Of a stretch of 64,000 nucleotides of DNA, positions 36,153-47,000 are shown one piece after another (position 1 is the first letter of the stretch; every line of letters starts with the position of its first letter). Location of the stretch: assembly GCF_900155865.1 (NCBI RefSeq), contig NZ_LT707006.1, positions 1,941,685-2,005,684 on the forward strand, written 5' to 3'. This stretch comes from Bacteroides bouchesdurhonensis. GTDB taxonomy: Bacteria; Bacteroidota; Bacteroidia; Bacteroidales; Bacteroidaceae. The position numbers were made by a program, and so were the translations under genes. The notes beneath the pieces are model-generated. The model was not told the origin of the DNA, ran no database searches, and saw only the letters and a program-made list of their open reading frames with translations.

Positions 36153-37793
36153 ATGAAAAGAAGAATTGTCTTTTGTGCTGTAGTATTCCTGACAGCTGTA
36201 GCGAATACTTTCGCCTGTACCAATCTGATTGTCGGAAAGAATGCTTCTACCGACGGATCAACTATAGTTTCTTATTCTGCTGATTCCTATGGATTGTTTG
36301 GTGAGCTTTATCACTATCCTGCCGCCACATATCCGAAAGGAACGATGTTGAAAGTGTACGAATGGGATACTGGTAAATATCTGGGAGAAATAGAGCAAGC
36401 GCGTCAGACTTATAATGTAAATGGTAACATGAATGAATATCAGGTGACTATTGGTGAAACAACTTTCGGTGGTCGTCCTGAATTGGCTGATTCTACCGGG
36501 ATTATAGATTATGGAAGTTTGATTTATATCGGTCTGCAACGTTCGCGTACGGCGCGTGAAGCTATTAAGATAATGACTGATCTGGTGCAACAATACGGTT
36601 ACTATAGTGAAGGGGAATCTTTTACTATTGCCGATCCTAATGAAGTTTGGATTATGGAGATGATTGGTAAAGGTTCAGGTGTACGTGGAGCGGTTTGGGT
36701 AGCTGTACGAGTGCCGGATGATTGTATTTCAGCTCATGCTAATCAATCCCGTATTCACCAATTTGATATGAGCGACAAAGAAAACTGTTTGTATTCGCAT
36801 GATGTTATTTCGTTTGCACGTGAGAAAGGTTATTTCAATGGAGTCAATAAAGACTTTAGTTTTGCCAATGCGTATGCACCGCTTGATTTCGGTGCCCGTC
36901 GATTCTGTGAAGCTCGTGTATGGAGTTATTTTAATAAGTTCACTGATCATGGAAAAGAATACCTTCCTTATATAGAAGGTAAGACAAACGATCCGATGCC
37001 TCTTTTTATCCGTCCGAAACAGAAGCTTTCTGTTCAGGATGTGAAAGACATGATGCGTGATCACTATGAAGGAACGCCTCTCGATATTTCTAATGATTTC
37101 GGAGCAGGTCCTTATAAAACTCCCTATCGTCTTTCTCCGCTGAACTTCAAGGTTGGTGATAAGGAGTATTTCAACGAACGTCCTATTTCTACTCAGCAAA
37201 GTGGTTTTGTGTTTGTGGCGCAGATGCGTGCAAATAAACCCGATGTGATTGGTGGTGTGCTTTGGTTTGGTGTAGATGATGCAAACATGACTGTATTTAC
37301 TCCTGTTTATTGTTGTTCAACCAAAGCTCCATTATGCTATACGCGTGTAGACGGAGCAGATTATATCACTTTCTCATGGAATTCTGCTTTTTGGATTTTC
37401 AATTGGGTGTCGAATATGGTATATCCTCGTTATAGCTTGATGATAGATGACGTACGTGCTACTCAAAAAGAACTGGAAACGACTTTCAATCAAGCACAGG
37501 ACGGTATTGAAGAAATGGCTGCAAAGCTATTGGCAAAAGATAAGAATGCTGCCATCGAATTTCTGACAAATTATACTAATATGACTGCTCAAAGTACTTT
37601 TGATACATGGAAACAACTCGGAACTTTCCTTATCGTGAAGTATAACGACGGAGTGGTAAAACGTATGAAAGATGGAAAATTTGAACGTAATTCTATCGGT
37701 CAGCCTGCCGGCGTCATCCGTCCGGGATATCCGAAGGAGTTTCTCGAAGAATATGTAAAACAAACCGGAGAAAGATATATGGTTACAGAATAA
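36153..37793 (+). CDS. C69 family dipeptidase
   Basis: The 546-residue protein has a signal peptide ending NTFA and then Cys22 (ACTNLIVGKN). In the C69/PepD family, an N-terminal nucleophile type, the exposed Cys is the catalytic nucleophile. Other marks are TTFGGRPEL, GSLIYIGLQRSRTAREAI and FTIADPNEVWIMEMIG. Members release dipeptides from short peptides. The signal peptide places it in the periplasm, next to the M23 wall hydrolase gene, so it may digest wall-derived or dietary peptides. The terminator at 37850 follows. Confidence 0.93.
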   Translation: MKRRIVFCAVVFLTAVANTFACTNLIVGKNASTDGSTIVSYSADSYGLFGELYHYPAATYPKGTMLKVYEWDTGKYLGEIEQARQTYNVNGNMNEYQVTIGETTFGGRPELADSTGIIDYGSLIYIGLQRSRTAREAIKIMTDLVQQYGYYSEGESFTIADPNEVWIMEMIGKGSGVRGAVWVAVRVPDDCISAHANQSRIHQFDMSDKENCLYSHDVISFAREKGYFNGVNKDFSFANAYAPLDFGARRFCEARVWSYFNKFTDHGKEYLPYIEGKTNDPMPLFIRPKQKLSVQDVKDMMRDHYEGTPLDISNDFGAGPYKTPYRLSPLNFKVGDKEYFNERPISTQQSGFVFVAQMRANKPDVIGGVLWFGVDDANMTVFTPVYCCSTKAPLCYTRVDGADYITFSWNSAFWIFNWVSNMVYPRYSLMIDDVRATQKELETTFNQAQDGIEEMAAKLLAKDKNAAIEFLTNYTNMTAQSTFDTWKQLGTFLIVKYNDGVVKRMKDGKFERNSIGQPAGVIRPGYPKEFLEEYVKQTGERYMVTE

Positions 37794-37849
37794 TTCTGTT
37801 ATTATCGTCTTTTTATTTAATAAACTGTCCATATAGTCTAAAATCCTGT

Positions 37850-37886
37850 CCACATCATTCGGTCAATCTGAATGATGTGGATTTTT
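37850..37886 (+). terminator. Terminator after the C69 dipeptidase
   Basis: Perfect 11-bp arms CCACATCATTC (37850-37860) and GAATGATGTGG (37870-37880) with a 9-nt loop, then ATTTTTATTTTATT. Confidence 0.9.
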
Positions 37887-37938
37887 ATTTTATTAGTAAT
37901 CAGATAAATAAATATATCTGATTTGTCCATGCATGAAA

Positions 37939-37970
37939 TTTGCTTTCTTTCTCGATACTTCCTACATTTG
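37939..37970 (+). promoter_or_regulatory. Bacteroides promoter for the TPR regulator operon
   Basis: TTTG at 37939-37942, 20 bp, then TACATTTG at 37963-37970: a full match to the Bacteroides -33/-7 consensus, 24 bp upstream of the start codon. Confidence 0.7.
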
Positions 37971-37994
37971 CATTAATCATTAAATCATGATACG

Positions 37995-39551
37995 ATGAGA
38001 AATGTTTTACTTTTATATATTCTCTTGCCGGGATTTCTCTTTATCTCTTGTCAGTCTTCCTCACAAAAAAGAAACCTTGAAGAAAAAATGCAATCTTTAT
38101 TTGAGAAAGGTGATAGTTGTAGGAAGCACGGGGATGAAGAAAATGCGGTAAATTTTTATAATCGATCTTTGAATTTGGCTAAACAAGGAGATAACCCTTG
38201 GCTGGAGGCTACTCTTTATAATCGACTTGGTACTATATATATGTATCGGGAACTGTACAGTGATGCTTTGGATATGTTTAAATCGGGTGCTGCTCTTTAT
38301 GCGAAGGTGCCCTACTGTAAAGAAGGTGCCGTTACCTTACGGAATATCGGTAGAGTGAATTTATTGTTGCAGCAGTCTGATAGTATTTTCTGTTATTACG
38401 ACCGGGCTTTGGACGTTGCAATGCAACTGCCTGATAAGGAGTTGCAGCGTAAACTCTCATCCGAGTTGGAGGCTATTTATTCAAAAGCGGGTCTTTTTCA
38501 TTTCTCTACCAAATTATTATTGAGATTTCTTGATAGTCTCGAGGATGATGCCTCTACTTATTTATTACTCGGAGAACTTAGTGTATATCAGAATCGGAAG
38601 GAGGAAGCGAGAAGGTTGTTATTGAAAGCTGTTCAGACGAGTGATATGTATATTTGTTCGAATGCTTATCTGCACTTGTATAATCTGGAGAAAAAAGAAC
38701 AACATTGGGAAACTGCCGTTCGATATGCCGATTCTTATAAACAATGCCGAGATTCATTAGAGCGACAATTAGCTTCTTCTTTTGACATTCGAGCTTTGGG
38801 ACAAAAATACGAGAAAGAACGTCTTCAGAGTGCAAATCAGGAATTACAGAATGAACATTTACGTCAGCGGACTCACTATCTGACAGGCATATTGGTAATT
38901 TGTTTCTTGTTTATAATCTGTCTGTTCTTTTATTACCGGGAGAAAAGGAAGAAAGATAAAGAACTTACTCGGATATTACGGAGATTGAGGGAAAATGAAC
39001 AACAAATCAGCAATTATACTTCATTGTTGCAAAAAAATAAACGTATGATTGGGAATTTGTTGAATGACAAGAAAGAGAATGATACATTGTTACAAGATAA
39101 GAACGTAGAATATGAGGATTTGAAAGAAATAAATAATCAGTTATCAGCAGAGCTTAGGACTTTACATACGGATCGAGAGGATATATTACGTCATCTCAAT
39201 GTTGGAAACTTAGAATTAAACCTTTCTGAACAGTATATGGCTTACACTCATCTCTGTCAATTAAAAAGTGAAACTTATTATGGGATTCTCGAAACTCAAC
39301 AGGAATGGAGTCAATTATTTGCAATTATTGATTTACTGTATGACAATGTTTCCGCGAAACTCAGTAAATATGGGCTGTTGACGGAACAGGATAAAAGAGT
39401 TTGTTACTTGCTTCGTATCGGCATCAGTAATGCGGACTTAGGCAGACTTTTTAATATAGACGCCCGTTCTGTTACAAAATCGAAACAACGAATCAAAAAG
39501 AAAATAAATCTTGCACCGGACGACTCATTAGAAGAGTTCTTGATAAAATAG
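37995..39551 (+). CDS. Membrane-anchored TPR protein with C-terminal helix-turn-helix
   Basis: The 518-residue protein starts with a lipoprotein-like signal (FLFISC, Cys19). TPR repeats cover about residues 30-260 (ENAVNFYNRSLNLAKQGD, YSDALDMFKSGAALY). A coiled coil leads to a membrane helix at about 295-313, and a second coiled coil spans about 320-400. The C-terminus carries a LuxR-like helix-turn-helix (VCYLLRIGISNADLGRLFNI, VTKSKQRIKKKI). The layout suggests periplasmic TPRs that sense a partner and a cytoplasmic DNA-binding end, a one-component transmembrane regulator. It is followed by two related propeller proteins, likely targets or partners. Confidence 0.82.
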   Translation: MRNVLLLYILLPGFLFISCQSSSQKRNLEEKMQSLFEKGDSCRKHGDEENAVNFYNRSLNLAKQGDNPWLEATLYNRLGTIYMYRELYSDALDMFKSGAALYAKVPYCKEGAVTLRNIGRVNLLLQQSDSIFCYYDRALDVAMQLPDKELQRKLSSELEAIYSKAGLFHFSTKLLLRFLDSLEDDASTYLLLGELSVYQNRKEEARRLLLKAVQTSDMYICSNAYLHLYNLEKKEQHWETAVRYADSYKQCRDSLERQLASSFDIRALGQKYEKERLQSANQELQNEHLRQRTHYLTGILVICFLFIICLFFYYREKRKKDKELTRILRRLRENEQQISNYTSLLQKNKRMIGNLLNDKKENDTLLQDKNVEYEDLKEINNQLSAELRTLHTDREDILRHLNVGNLELNLSEQYMAYTHLCQLKSETYYGILETQQEWSQLFAIIDLLYDNVSAKLSKYGLLTEQDKRVCYLLRIGISNADLGRLFNIDARSVTKSKQRIKKKINLAPDDSLEEFLIK

Positions 39552-39581
39552 AAATTATTTCACTTTTAAAATAGAAAAACC

Positions 39582-40763
39582 ATGAGAAAACTGTTATTAT
39601 TATCATTTTTACTGTATATCGTACTGAGCGTATCTGCACAAAATGGAAAACAACCAACTAACCGGAGTCTGCCGGTAGTTGATATTACTAAAGACTATCC
39701 GAAGAAGGAAATGGTACTTAAAGATTTTGTCACAGTAGAGTATATTCCATTGGAGACTACAGACGATGTGTTACTGGATAACATCGCACATCTGTATACT
39801 TCTGTTACAGATCACTATATCGTAAATTGTAATTCTCGAGAGGGAACTGTGTTTGTTTTTGACCGGTCGGGGAAAATCAAACATCATTTTAATCACAAGG
39901 GTGGTAGTGGAGAAGAATATAATTATATTCTTCAATTGCGAATAGATGAAAAAGCAAAAGAATTATACTTATTGGATAATACGAGAAAATTACTGGTTTA
40001 CTCTTTTGAAGGTCATTTTAAACGGCGTTTGCCATTCCCTAAAGATATTAGAATTGAAAAGATGTATAATTATGATGATCAATATTTACTGTGTTATGAT
40101 ATTTATAATTTAGATTGGGAAAAACTAATTCCAAATAGCTGTCCCTATTTCCTGATGTCAAAGAAAGATGGTGCTATTTCACGTCTTCCGATAACGATTC
40201 AGAATAGAATTGGTAATTGTATTCATATTCAAAAAAGTCCGACTGAAGTCATGACGAGTTCAATGACGGCTTTTCCAATGGTCAGTAATGGAACTGAATT
40301 TGTTCTTTCAGACTTGGCGGGAGATACAGTGTTCCTTTATAAGAATAAGAAGATCATTCCTCTGTTTACTCGTACCCCAAAGTCGGCAGCTAGTGACCCT
40401 CGTCTGATGTTGACTTGTACAATGAAACTGGGAAATTACCTTTTTATGTCATCAATGGCGAAGAAAATATATGACGGTCCCCGTATTGAGACGAAAGACT
40501 TTGTATACGATCTGTCGACCGGAGCTATATATGATGGCCGTTTGGTAATAAAAGATGCTAATTCCTCTGGCAGGTTTTCATTAATGGGGGATAATTCTTA
40601 TACTCAATTACCAGAGAATTGTTTACTTCAAAGTTATCGTCCTGATAGATTGCTGAAAGATTATAAGGAAGGTAAGCTGAAAGGTCAATTGAAAGATATT
40701 GCTTCTAAACTGTCGGAAGATGATAATCCGGTGTTTATGTTGATTACATTCAAACTCAAATAG
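39582..40763 (+). CDS. 6-bladed beta-propeller secreted protein, first of a pair
   Basis: The 393-residue protein has a signal peptide ending SVSAQ. The propeller-type beta repeats include LPVVDITKDYPKKEMVLKDF, the family opening, VFVFDRSGKIKHHFNHKGG and GAIYDGRLVIKDA. It matches the 6-bladed beta-propeller (DUF5128/NHL-like) family widespread in Bacteroides. Here it lacks a lipobox, unlike the next gene. It is 30 bp after the TPR regulator and 8 bp before its paralogue, so all three share a transcript. The ligand is unknown. Confidence 0.82.
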   Translation: MRKLLLLSFLLYIVLSVSAQNGKQPTNRSLPVVDITKDYPKKEMVLKDFVTVEYIPLETTDDVLLDNIAHLYTSVTDHYIVNCNSREGTVFVFDRSGKIKHHFNHKGGSGEEYNYILQLRIDEKAKELYLLDNTRKLLVYSFEGHFKRRLPFPKDIRIEKMYNYDDQYLLCYDIYNLDWEKLIPNSCPYFLMSKKDGAISRLPITIQNRIGNCIHIQKSPTEVMTSSMTAFPMVSNGTEFVLSDLAGDTVFLYKNKKIIPLFTRTPKSAASDPRLMLTCTMKLGNYLFMSSMAKKIYDGPRIETKDFVYDLSTGAIYDGRLVIKDANSSGRFSLMGDNSYTQLPENCLLQSYRPDRLLKDYKEGKLKGQLKDIASKLSEDDNPVFMLITFKLK

Positions 40764-40771
40764 AAAGTACT

Positions 40772-41944
40772 ATGAAATTTGTATGGTTTCTTTTCTCACT
40801 TACTCTATTGGTCGGATGCAACCGTCAGCAAGTGACTATTGTTCCTGACTCTTCATTGCCGGTGCTGGATATTACCGCTGATTATCCTGAAAGAGAGATT
40901 GACTTGACGGAAGAAGCGGAGATAGAGTATATTCCATTGCAATTTCAAGGAAAGGAGCGGCTGGAACTTTCTGATTTGTTGTATGGAACGGTATCAGAAC
41001 ATCTGATTATTGCTTATAACAGAGAAGGAACTGTTTTTGTATTTGATAAAATGGGGAAACAATTGCATCAGTTCAATCCTATTAAAAAAGAAAAGAAACC
41101 ATACGACTATATTTTTTCGATTTATGGTGATGAAGAAAACCAAGAGATATTTATAAAGACTTCTTCTCGCGAAATAAAGGTTTACTCTTTGGCTGGTAAC
41201 TATAATAGGAGTTTGAAAGTTGTCTATCCAATATCATTCGACCAAGTTTTTGGATATAGTAAAGATACGCTGATTGTTAGTAATGGGACGGAGGACGTTG
41301 ATAATTCGGTCACTAATGGAATTTATTATTATAAATTATCAAAGAAAAATGCGGGTCTGTCACCTTTTCCATTTTATGTAAAGCGTAGGATTACGAATAG
41401 ATTTACTGGTAATGTGCAGGATGGGGCGCAGGCTAATGGTTTTTGGTTTAGTTTGTCTGTAGAGCCGATGATAAAAAATGGCAATGAGATAATCCTCTCT
41501 GATTTCGCCTGTGATACTATTTTTTCATTTGACGGTGGTATAAAGAAGGCTTTATTGCGTCGTACGCCAGCCGTTCGTTCTACTTTTCCTTTGAAGTTGA
41601 TCGGGGTGATAATGAAGACTGATCGTTATATGCTTATGAATATTGTAGAAAAAGTATATGTACCCAATGAAAAAAAAATTAAAGTTAAATCATTGTTATA
41701 TGATTTCAAGACACAGGAGATTGTCGTTCCTAAACTTATAAATAAAGAGTTTACTCCCCTGCGTCCGGTTTATCTGGAAAATCTTAAGGGGAATTTTCCT
41801 AAGAATACCTGTGTAGCTGCCATACATTCGAAGAAATTGTTTCAATTATATGAATCAGGACGTCTTTCGGGCAAGGCAAAAGAAGTGGCTTCTCGCCTGG
41901 GGCGGGATGATACGCTTGTTTTAATCTTGCATCGTTTCAAATAA
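40772..41944 (+). CDS. 6-bladed beta-propeller lipoprotein, second of a pair
   Basis: The 390-residue lipoprotein has a signal peptide with Cys16 (TLLVGC). It repeats the layout of the gene before it: LPVLDITADYPEREIDLTEE, EGTVFVFDKMGKQLHQFNP, a long beta-rich body and a C-terminal LYESGRLSGKAKEVASRLGR. The shared opening and end show a tandem duplication followed by clear divergence. It is probably anchored in the outer membrane. No catalytic motif is visible. It is the last gene of the TPR regulator operon. Confidence 0.83.
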   Translation: MKFVWFLFSLTLLVGCNRQQVTIVPDSSLPVLDITADYPEREIDLTEEAEIEYIPLQFQGKERLELSDLLYGTVSEHLIIAYNREGTVFVFDKMGKQLHQFNPIKKEKKPYDYIFSIYGDEENQEIFIKTSSREIKVYSLAGNYNRSLKVVYPISFDQVFGYSKDTLIVSNGTEDVDNSVTNGIYYYKLSKKNAGLSPFPFYVKRRITNRFTGNVQDGAQANGFWFSLSVEPMIKNGNEIILSDFACDTIFSFDGGIKKALLRRTPAVRSTFPLKLIGVIMKTDRYMLMNIVEKVYVPNEKKIKVKSLLYDFKTQEIVVPKLINKEFTPLRPVYLENLKGNFPKNTCVAAIHSKKLFQLYESGRLSGKAKEVASRLGRDDTLVLILHRFK

Positions 41945-42014
41945 TAGTAGATGCAAAATCCTTTTCTTTGGTGATTAATTTAGCGAAAATGTAGGATTTA
42001 TAAACTTATTCTTT

Positions 42015-42022
42015 TACATTTG
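42015..42022 (+). promoter_or_regulatory. -7 promoter element upstream of the phosphohexomutase gene
   Basis: TACATTTG matches TAnnTTTG, 84 bp upstream of the start. No good -33 box is seen. Confidence 0.45.
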
Positions 42023-42035
42023 TATGCTCAATCCA

Positions 42036-42064
42036 CCAGTCAGATTACTTCTGACTGGGTTTTG
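42036..42064 (+). terminator. Hairpin with short T-run in the phosphohexomutase leader
   Basis: Arms CCAGTCAGA (42036-42044) and TCTGACTGG (42050-42058) around TTACT, followed by GTTTTG. CTCAA and TTGAG extend the stem outward with gaps. It could end the preceding propeller operon. If transcription starts at the TACATTTG element, it lies in the leader of the mutase gene. Confidence 0.5.
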
Positions 42065-42106
42065 TGTTGAGCTCTGACTAAAATATCAACTAATATTTAA
42101 ATAGAA

Positions 42107-43852
42107 ATGGAAAATCAAGAACTTGTGAAACAGGTAACTGAGAAAGCCAAGAAATGGCTGACACCGGCTTATGATGCCGAGACTCAGGCTGAAGTGAAAC
42201 GTATGTTGGAAAACGAAGATAAAACCGAATTGATTGAAGCGTTCTATAAAGACTTGGAATTTGGTACAGGCGGTTTGCGTGGAATCATGGGAGTAGGAAG
42301 TAACCGCATGAATATATATACTGTGGGTGCTGCTACTCAAGGACTTTCCAACTATCTGAAGAAAAATTTCAAGGATCTTCCTCAGATTTCTGTTGTAGTA
42401 GGTCACGATTGTCGTAACAATAGTCGCCTGTTTGCAGAAACTTCTGCTAACATTTTCTCTGCCAACGGTATCAAAGTATATTTGTTCGACGATATGCGCC
42501 CAACTCCTGAGATGTCTTTTGCTATTCGTCATCTTGGTTGCCAAAGTGGTATTATTTTGACTGCTTCACACAATCCTAAAGAATATAACGGTTATAAGGC
42601 ATATTGGGATGATGGCGCACAAGTATTGGCTCCGCATGATAAAGGTATTATTGACGAAGTAAATAATATCGCTTCAGCTGCTGACATCAAGTTCGAAGGA
42701 AATCCGGATCTGATTCAGATTATCGGTGAAGATATAGATAAGGTTTATCTGGATATGGTGAAAACAGTATCTATTGATCCGGAAGCTATTGCTCGTCATA
42801 AAGATATGAAGATCGTTTATACTCCGATCCATGGTACAGGTATGATGTTGATTCCACGTGCATTGAAGATGTGGGGATTTGAAAATGTGTTTACTGTCCC
42901 CGAACAAATGATTAAGGATGGTAACTTCCCGACTGTTGTTTCTCCGAATCCGGAAAATGCTGAGGCTTTAACAATGGCAATCAATCTGGCTAAAGAAATT
43001 GACGCTGACCTTGTGATGGCTTCCGATCCGGACGCTGACCGCGTAGGTATTGCTTGTAAGGACGATAAAGGTGAGTGGGTATTGATTAACGGTAATCAGA
43101 CTTGTATGATGTACCTTTATTATATCCTGACTCAATACAAGCAATTGGGTAAGATTAAAGGTAATGAATTCTGTGTAAAAACTATTGTAACAACAGAATT
43201 GATCAAGAAGATTGCCGATAAGAATCATATTGAAATGCTGGATTGCTACACCGGTTTTAAATGGATTGCCCGCGAAATTCGTTTGCGTGAAGGCAAGAAG
43301 AAATATATCGGTGGTGGTGAAGAAAGCTACGGATTCCTTGCTGAAGACTTTGTTCGTGATAAAGATGCCGTATCTGCATGCTGTCTGATTGCTGAAGTTG
43401 CTGCATGGGCTAAAGACAATGGTAAATCATTGTATCAGTTGTTATTGGATATCTATATTGAGTATGGATTCTCTAAAGAATTCACTGTGAATGTAGTGAA
43501 ACCGGGAAAGAGTGGGGCAGAAGAGATTAAAGCAATGATGGAAAATTTCCGTTCTAATCCTCCGAAAGAATTGGGGGGCTCGAAAGTTATTCTGAGCAAA
43601 GACTATAAGACTTTGAAACAAACTGATGCTCAAGGCAATGTTACTCCAATTGATATGCCGGAACCGTCTAATGTTCTGCAATATTTCACAGAAGATGGTA
43701 GTAAAGTTTCCGTTCGCCCATCAGGCACTGAACCAAAGATTAAGTTCTACATGGAAGTGCAAGGTGAAATGGGTTGTCGTAACTGCTATGCTTCTGCCGA
43801 GTCGGATGCAATGGAAAAAATTGAAGCAGTGAAGAAATCATTAGGCATTTGA
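42107..43852 (+). CDS. Phosphoglucomutase/phosphomannomutase (alpha-D-phosphohexomutase)
   Basis: The 581-residue enzyme has the four-domain phosphohexomutase layout. The phosphoserine loop TASHNPKEYNGYK carries Ser154, the metal loop is DPDADRVG, and the sugar-binding loop is GGGEESYGF. The phosphate-binding loop near the C-terminus is RPSGTEPKIKFY. The length matches the PgcA-type group of about 570-580 residues. It interconverts the 1- and 6-phosphates of glucose or mannose and supplies UDP-glucose and related sugars for surface polymers. It is monocistronic and cytoplasmic. Which hexose it prefers cannot be read from sequence. Confidence 0.95.
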   Translation: MENQELVKQVTEKAKKWLTPAYDAETQAEVKRMLENEDKTELIEAFYKDLEFGTGGLRGIMGVGSNRMNIYTVGAATQGLSNYLKKNFKDLPQISVVVGHDCRNNSRLFAETSANIFSANGIKVYLFDDMRPTPEMSFAIRHLGCQSGIILTASHNPKEYNGYKAYWDDGAQVLAPHDKGIIDEVNNIASAADIKFEGNPDLIQIIGEDIDKVYLDMVKTVSIDPEAIARHKDMKIVYTPIHGTGMMLIPRALKMWGFENVFTVPEQMIKDGNFPTVVSPNPENAEALTMAINLAKEIDADLVMASDPDADRVGIACKDDKGEWVLINGNQTCMMYLYYILTQYKQLGKIKGNEFCVKTIVTTELIKKIADKNHIEMLDCYTGFKWIAREIRLREGKKKYIGGGEESYGFLAEDFVRDKDAVSACCLIAEVAAWAKDNGKSLYQLLLDIYIEYGFSKEFTVNVVKPGKSGAEEIKAMMENFRSNPPKELGGSKVILSKDYKTLKQTDAQGNVTPIDMPEPSNVLQYFTEDGSKVSVRPSGTEPKIKFYMEVQGEMGCRNCYASAESDAMEKIEAVKKSLGI

Positions 43853-43953
43853 TCGAATTCAGATACTTTTATTGATAAATAGTAAAAGAAGCTTTTTGGA
43901 AAGCCTTGTCCTATAAGATTTAGGCAATGTGTTAAAATCCACTTTTCAACGAA

Positions 43954-43989
43954 ATCACCCTCAATACAAATACTTGTAGCGAGGGTGAT
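43954..43989. terminator. Inverted repeat between converging mutase and NTPase genes
   Basis: Perfect 9-bp arms ATCACCCTC (43954-43962) and GAGGGTGAT (43981-43989) with an 18-nt loop. There is no clear T-run, so it is a weak or bidirectional terminator. Confidence 0.4.
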
Positions 43990-44019
43990 CTCATTAAAAT
44001 GAGTGAAAGATATTTGTAC

Positions 44020-47000
44020 TTATTCCTGTTTTTCAAAAACTGCTAAAATGTTATCAGCCCATTTTATGTTTTCCGGGTCGGGGTGTGCGCCATTCTCCCT
44101 GAGCATTGTCAGGACTTGTTTCGCTGAAAGTGCAGCATAGTAACACCTTTCATAGTCTTTCAAATGAAAGCAGGTATGTGAAAAATAAAGATAAATCTCT
44201 GCCATAAGTGAGAAGAAAGGAACAGTATTGGCTTTCTTTACCAATTCATTTACGTGATTGATTGCTTCTCCAAATTCTTGTTGAGCAGATTGATAGTTTT
44301 CAAGTCGCAGATAACTCTTTCCGGTGGCTTTTAGTGCATTAACCAGGCTACTTTGCCATTGTTTACGGCTCGGATTGTTTTCATATAATTCAGCAGCATG
44401 CCTTTTGTATTCCTGATAGGAATCTAATGCTGTGTCATATCTTTTGTTTTTGAAGGCAAAGTCTCCTAGTACGCGGGAAATACTTAGTATTCTCATCTTG
44501 CCATCTTCAAAATCGGGATTGTGCATATGTATCTCTTTTGCCAATCTTTGTGCTTCTAAATAAGTTGAGAGTGCTTTCTCGTCCTCTTGCGCTTTTTCGT
44601 ATAATAGACCGGTAGCCTGAAGAGATAAGATGTATTCGGCAATATCTTCTAAACTCCCTGAGTCTACGCATATTGATCTATACAAAGTACAGGATTCTTG
44701 TTGGCAGGCTATTGCTAATTCTTTGTGCATTGGTAATATAACTTTTGCAATATTTTCCATAAATAGAGCTAGGATGGGTACCCTTGCTTCCCAGATGGTG
44801 AGAGTTCTTAGATATCCTTCAGAATATTTTTTCTCATACTTTCCATTAATAATATCCTCCATAAATGCATTATACAAATCTTCAAAGTTTTCTTTATCTT
44901 CCATATTTGGATTCTTTAAAGTATAATGTAGCAAGAGTAAACCAAGATAAGCTCTTTCATCTAGCCAATCTGCTTCCCATTCGTTTGGTAATTCCTTATC
45001 AATGATTTCGATAGTATCTTGTACAATTTGATTATGATCCTCATTCTCCAACGTGTTGTTTAGTTTAGAAAGATCCATAAAGAGATTGCGGGAGAAATCA
45101 AGAGAAGAGATTTCTGTGAGTTCCTTGTATTTTTCGTTATAATATTCTTTTAGTTTAGTGTTGTAGCAATGTTCATAGATGTTCCTTAAATTTTTATATG
45201 CATTGGGAAGTAAAATCTCCTTCACTACTAAATCATCCATATCTTCCTCCATCATAGGAATAATGATCTGAAGGATTTTTTCGTTCATTTCTTCCTTACC
45301 AATAAACATCAGGTGGTTAGACATCGTTCTCACTATGCGGTCGTACATATGACGCGACTGACAAGTATTGTTTTGGTATTTGTCTAAATTGTTATCATTA
45401 TCAGTTGTATTTTGGCTTTCATTCAAATGCTGTAATAAATACTCATATGCTTTTTTCCACGTCTCTTTACTTTCTTGATTACTTCGATATAATTCCCGAA
45501 TTTCCTCGCAAAACATTTCGAATAATTGCGGATTATTCTCAAATTCATCCACAAGGATCGATGTTCCGGCTTGTATTGCTATGGGGAGACGGCAGGAATA
45601 GGTGTAGTGAAATAAGATAAACTCTTTTGCTTTAGCAGCATGATACATTAGTTCTTTGATACGTATGGGATCATCCGGTTTCAGGTTATTTAGATGTCGT
45701 AATATTGTTTGGTGAGTATCACATAGATTCTCTTTATTGAGTTCATTCAGTCTGTTTTTCAATAACTGGTGGGAGATGTTCCATTGCTTATCAACACCAT
45801 TTTCTGTAAAATGGGGACGGAACCAACGGCGTAAAATGGAGAATGTGAGTTCATTCCATTCTTCTTTAAGCAATACGGATAAATCAGATTCACGAAGTCC
45901 GTAACGTGAAGCTGCCAAATAATACATGACTTGGTAAACAAACTTATCTCCAAGATTCTCAGCCGCCCGTTTCAGTAAATAAAGAAACATATCGCCCGGT
46001 GTACTTGGGAATTCATTGACAAGTTTGAGCATGTATTGTTCTATTTTCACCTCATTGTCTTCCTCTTCTCTTTCGCGAATGGCTTCGAAATCTGAGATGT
46101 CGAGTGTAAATAGGGCATGGGTAGCCATTTTCAACCATAAGGGAGAATAGTGTGAAAGATACTCGGAAGTACCATGTTGCAATAGTGCATTGACCACACT
46201 GGAATGAACCTCTTTACAGTTATAGGTGCAAAGAGAAGTGATCATGTCGCGAGTATCCGATTCATCGAATGAGGGAACTTCTATGATGAAACTTTGAGGT
46301 ATTTTTTGTAGTTCTTCTATTGAATCAGGGATTGTACTTATTAAAGCTGATACGTTGAGCAGGGATAACCATTGTAGCGATATTAATTGCGAATGTTTGT
46401 TGAAACAGTCATAAGCGTCAATTAGTAATGTTAAATGAATTCCTGTCTTGGTAGCATGATTAACCAACTTTTCGAAATTGTGAAGAACAATCTGATCATG
46501 AGACATATGATTAACTTTCTCCTGCCCAATAATATTGAAGGTGCTTACCCAACTGGAAAATGCTTTAAATTCTTCTCCTGACATTTTCGCTCCTTCTTCT
46601 ACGGGTTCGTACCTTTGATTTAAGATGGTTGCTATTTGATGACAGAAACATTCCAGCATATTGCTAACGGATGAAGCATTACCTGAAACGGATGCGCTGT
46701 GGAATAGAAGCAAGTGTTTCGGATCGTCTTCCCATTTTATTTGTATTTCATTGGCTAGCTGGCACATAATCGAACTCTTTCCGGAACCGGATTCTCCTGA
46801 AAACAGAATGATAGGGTACTCTGCCTTCTCTAATTTATCTTTAAGCTCTGAAAGAATAGATTCACGTCCTATAAACGAGCGGGTATTCTGTTGGATAAAC
46901 CCCACTTGTTCTGCAATGTCTTTTTCTATCCAATTCTTATAATTCAGTTGCCTTTCTCCTACATCTTCTGAAATACATTTCTTTAATAGCTCATAAAGTT

